Assembly: GCA_947464665.1 (NCBI GenBank) | Contig: CANHXV010000042.1 | Coordinates: 1 to 13,313, forward strand | Direction: 5' to 3' | DNA: 13,313 bases | From: Comamonadaceae bacterium | GTDB taxonomy: Bacteria; Pseudomonadota; Gammaproteobacteria; Burkholderiales; Burkholderiaceae_C | Shown here: one piece after another, positions 11,700-13,313 of the stretch | Layout: each line of letters opens with the position of its first letter | Numbering within the stretch: position 1 is the stretch's first letter | Notes under the pieces: generated by a model | Told to the model about the DNA's origin: nothing | The model's input: only the letters and a program-made list of their open reading frames with translations | Database searches by the model: none | Made by a program: the position numbers and the translations under genes

Positions 11700-13109
11700 A
11701 TGAATGAAATTGCTACCGCAGTGACTGAAAGCAGTCCTACTTCTGCCCCCAAAGTGGGTTTTGTCAGTCTTGGATGTCCCAAAGCTCTCACTGACTCCGA
11801 ACTCATCCTCACGCAACTCAGCGCCGAGGGATATCAAACCTCCAAATCTTTCGAAGGTGCCGATCTTGTCATCGTCAACACCTGCGGTTTCATTGACGAT
11901 GCCGTCAAGGAAAGCCTAGACACCATCGCTGAAGCCTTGAGCGTGAACGGAAAAGTGATTGTCACGGGCTGTTTGGGCGCCAAAGAAGCCGACGGGGGTG
12001 GCAACTTGGTTCATGAAATTCACCCCAGTGTATTGGCTGTGACTGGACCACACGCCACACAAGAAGTGATGGATGCAGTTCACGCGCATTTACCCAAACC
12101 GCACGATCCATTCATTGACTTGATGCCCAACTCATTTGGCGTGGCTGGACTCAAGCTCACACCTAGGCATTATGCGTATTTGAAAATCAGTGAAGGGTGT
12201 AATCACCGCTGCACTTTTTGCATCATTCCATCGATGCGCGGTGATTTGGTTTCAAGACCTATTGGCGATGTGCTCAAAGAAGCAGAGGCTTTGTTTGAAG
12301 GTGGCGTGAAAGAGTTGTTGGTCATCAGCCAAGACACTTCTGCTTATGGCGTCGACGTGAAATACCGCATGGGTTTCTGGGAAGGCCGTCCAGTGAAAAC
12401 GCGAATGCTTGAGTTGGTTCAGACTTTGGGTGAGATTGCGCAGAAGTATGGTGCGTGGGTTCGTTTGCATTACGTCTACCCATATCCCGCGGTTGATGAG
12501 GTTCTGCCGCTCATGGCCACAGGTTCCATCTTGCCTTATTTGGATGTGCCATTGCAGCACAGTCATCCCGATGTGCTCAAGCGCATGAAGCGTCCCGCAA
12601 GTGGCGAAAAGAATTTAGAGCGCATTCAAAAGTGGCGCGAAGTGTGTCCTCAGTTGGTCATTCGCAGCACCTTCATTGCCGGCTTTCCAGGTGAAACCGA
12701 AGCAGAGTTTGAGCACCTGCTCAACTTTGTGCGTGAAGCACAAATTGACCGAGCGGGCTGTTTTGCATACAGCCCTGTGAAGGGTGCCGTAGCCAACGAA
12801 TTGCAAGGCATGTTGCCTCAGGCGGTAAGGGAAGAGCGTCGCTCACGTTTCATGGCGGTGGCTGAGGAAGTGTCCATACTGCGTTTACAGCAGCGCATCG
12901 GCGCCACCATGCAGGTGCTGGTGGATTCAGCCACAGCCATGGGCAAAAAAGGCGGCATTGGCAGGACCTATGCCGATGCGCCTGAAATAGATGGTGTGGT
13001 GAAGTTGCTGCCACCCGAAAAAATCAGTAAGACTTACAAGGTGGGTGAGTTCACACGAGCCAGAATTGTGGGCGTTGATGGTCACGATCTTGTCGCTTTG
13101 CCTGTCTAA
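11700..13109 (+). CDS. rimO: Ribosomal protein S12 methylthiotransferase RimO
   Basis: RimO is a radical-SAM iron-sulfur enzyme that adds a methylthio group to the conserved aspartate of ribosomal protein S12. The 469 residues hold the full family layout. The N-terminal methylthiotransferase domain has VGFVSLGCPKALTDSE and supplies the auxiliary cluster cysteines 26, 62 and 91. The radical-SAM core has SEGCNHRCTFC with Cys167, 171 and 174, then IIPSMRGDLVSRP; the sequence after Cys174 and the MRG motif separate RimO from MiaB. VRLHYVYPYP (254-263), DVPLQHSHPDVLKRMKR (282-298) and FIAGFPGETEAEF (325-337) follow. The C-terminal TRAM domain (about 398-467) is intact. About 15 residues precede the domain, slightly long; ATG 11700 is the only reasonable start. 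It stands alone between phaR and the oppositely directed tRNA-Leu. Confidence 0.96.
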   Translation: MNEIATAVTESSPTSAPKVGFVSLGCPKALTDSELILTQLSAEGYQTSKSFEGADLVIVNTCGFIDDAVKESLDTIAEALSVNGKVIVTGCLGAKEADGGGNLVHEIHPSVLAVTGPHATQEVMDAVHAHLPKPHDPFIDLMPNSFGVAGLKLTPRHYAYLKISEGCNHRCTFCIIPSMRGDLVSRPIGDVLKEAEALFEGGVKELLVISQDTSAYGVDVKYRMGFWEGRPVKTRMLELVQTLGEIAQKYGAWVRLHYVYPYPAVDEVLPLMATGSILPYLDVPLQHSHPDVLKRMKRPASGEKNLERIQKWREVCPQLVIRSTFIAGFPGETEAEFEHLLNFVREAQIDRAGCFAYSPVKGAVANELQGMLPQAVREERRSRFMAVAEEVSILRLQQRIGATMQVLVDSATAMGKKGGIGRTYADAPEIDGVVKLLPPEKISKTYKVGEFTRARIVGVDGHDLVALPV

Positions 13110-13150
13110 AATGCATTTTGCAATGCAATCAAATTTGAAAAACAGACTCG

Positions 13151-13178
13151 AAAAAAAAGCTGCCATGTGTGCAGCTTT
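13151..13178 (-). terminator. Rho-independent terminator of tRNA-Leu
   Basis: On the minus strand an 8-bp perfect stem AAAGCTGC/GCAGCTTT (13171-13178 with 13156-13163) with a 7-nt loop runs into a T-tract (8 A on the plus strand, 13151-13158). It starts 10 bp after the tRNA-Leu CCA. In the other direction only TTT follows the stem, so it may stop rimO transcription weakly. Confidence 0.85.
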
Positions 13179-13187
13179 GATTAAACT

Positions 13188-13272
<85 letters not shown>

Positions 13273-13292
13273 TCTCAGGACAAGAACAAAGG

Positions 13293-13298
13293 ATTGTA
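13293..13298 (-). promoter_or_regulatory. Putative -10 box of tRNA-Leu
   Basis: TACAAT on the minus strand lies 20 bp upstream of the mature tRNA 5' end. The -35 region would be at or beyond the right edge of the window and cannot be checked. Confidence 0.5.
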
Positions 13299-13313
13299 TA
13301 TCAAAAAAATTAG

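Overview
The window reads as chromosomal DNA of a betaproteobacterium in the Burkholderiales, most likely a Comamonadaceae-type freshwater organism. This is inferred from the polyhydroxybutyrate regulator PhaR, the 3-hydroxybutyrate dehydrogenase, the IspD/IspF pair beside mfd, a RelA-type (p)ppGpp synthetase, the style of the proteins and a GC content near 50%. No species call is possible from the sequence alone.

Layout. (1) 1-644, minus: the N-terminal part of mfd, running off the left edge. (2) Divergent from it, ispD and ispF (plus), overlapping by 4 bp: two steps of the MEP isoprenoid pathway. (3) bdhA (minus), convergent with ispF, encodes 3-hydroxybutyrate dehydrogenase. (4) An alpha/beta hydrolase gene (plus) overlaps relA by 4 bp; relA is followed by tRNA-Val(GAC), whose putative extended -10 has a GC-rich discriminator. 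(5) About 2.2 kb of anomalous DNA follows, holding one gene on the opposite strand for an exported caspase-family protein with a long coiled coil. It is bracketed by a 15-bp direct repeat; the left copy is the 3' end of the tRNA-Val gene plus 8 bp of flank. (6) Just past the right copy is a strong plus-strand terminator with no plus-strand gene of its own, probably the displaced tRNA-Val terminator. (7) Minus: a stand-alone LON-domain protein followed by a small unrecognised protein, the pair flanked by short imperfect inverted repeats. (8) An EamA-type transporter (plus), convergent and overlapping with a SOUL haem-binding protein (minus). (9) phaR, divergent from SOUL, with a perfect palindrome and a 10-bp direct repeat in the shared intergenic region. 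(10) rimO (plus), then tRNA-Leu(CAG) on the minus strand with its own terminator.

How it fits together. Most genes are housekeeping: repair, isoprenoid synthesis, ribosomal protein modification, tRNAs. Two carbon-storage genes, bdhA and phaR, lie in the same window but are not in one operon. RelA makes the starvation alarm and sits directly upstream of a tRNA promoter with a stringent-type discriminator. The accessory part is the caspase segment: att-like repeats at a tRNA end, low GC, several inverted repeats in front of the gene, and a separated terminator together suggest a small integrated cassette without its own integrase. That is the most novel item in the window.
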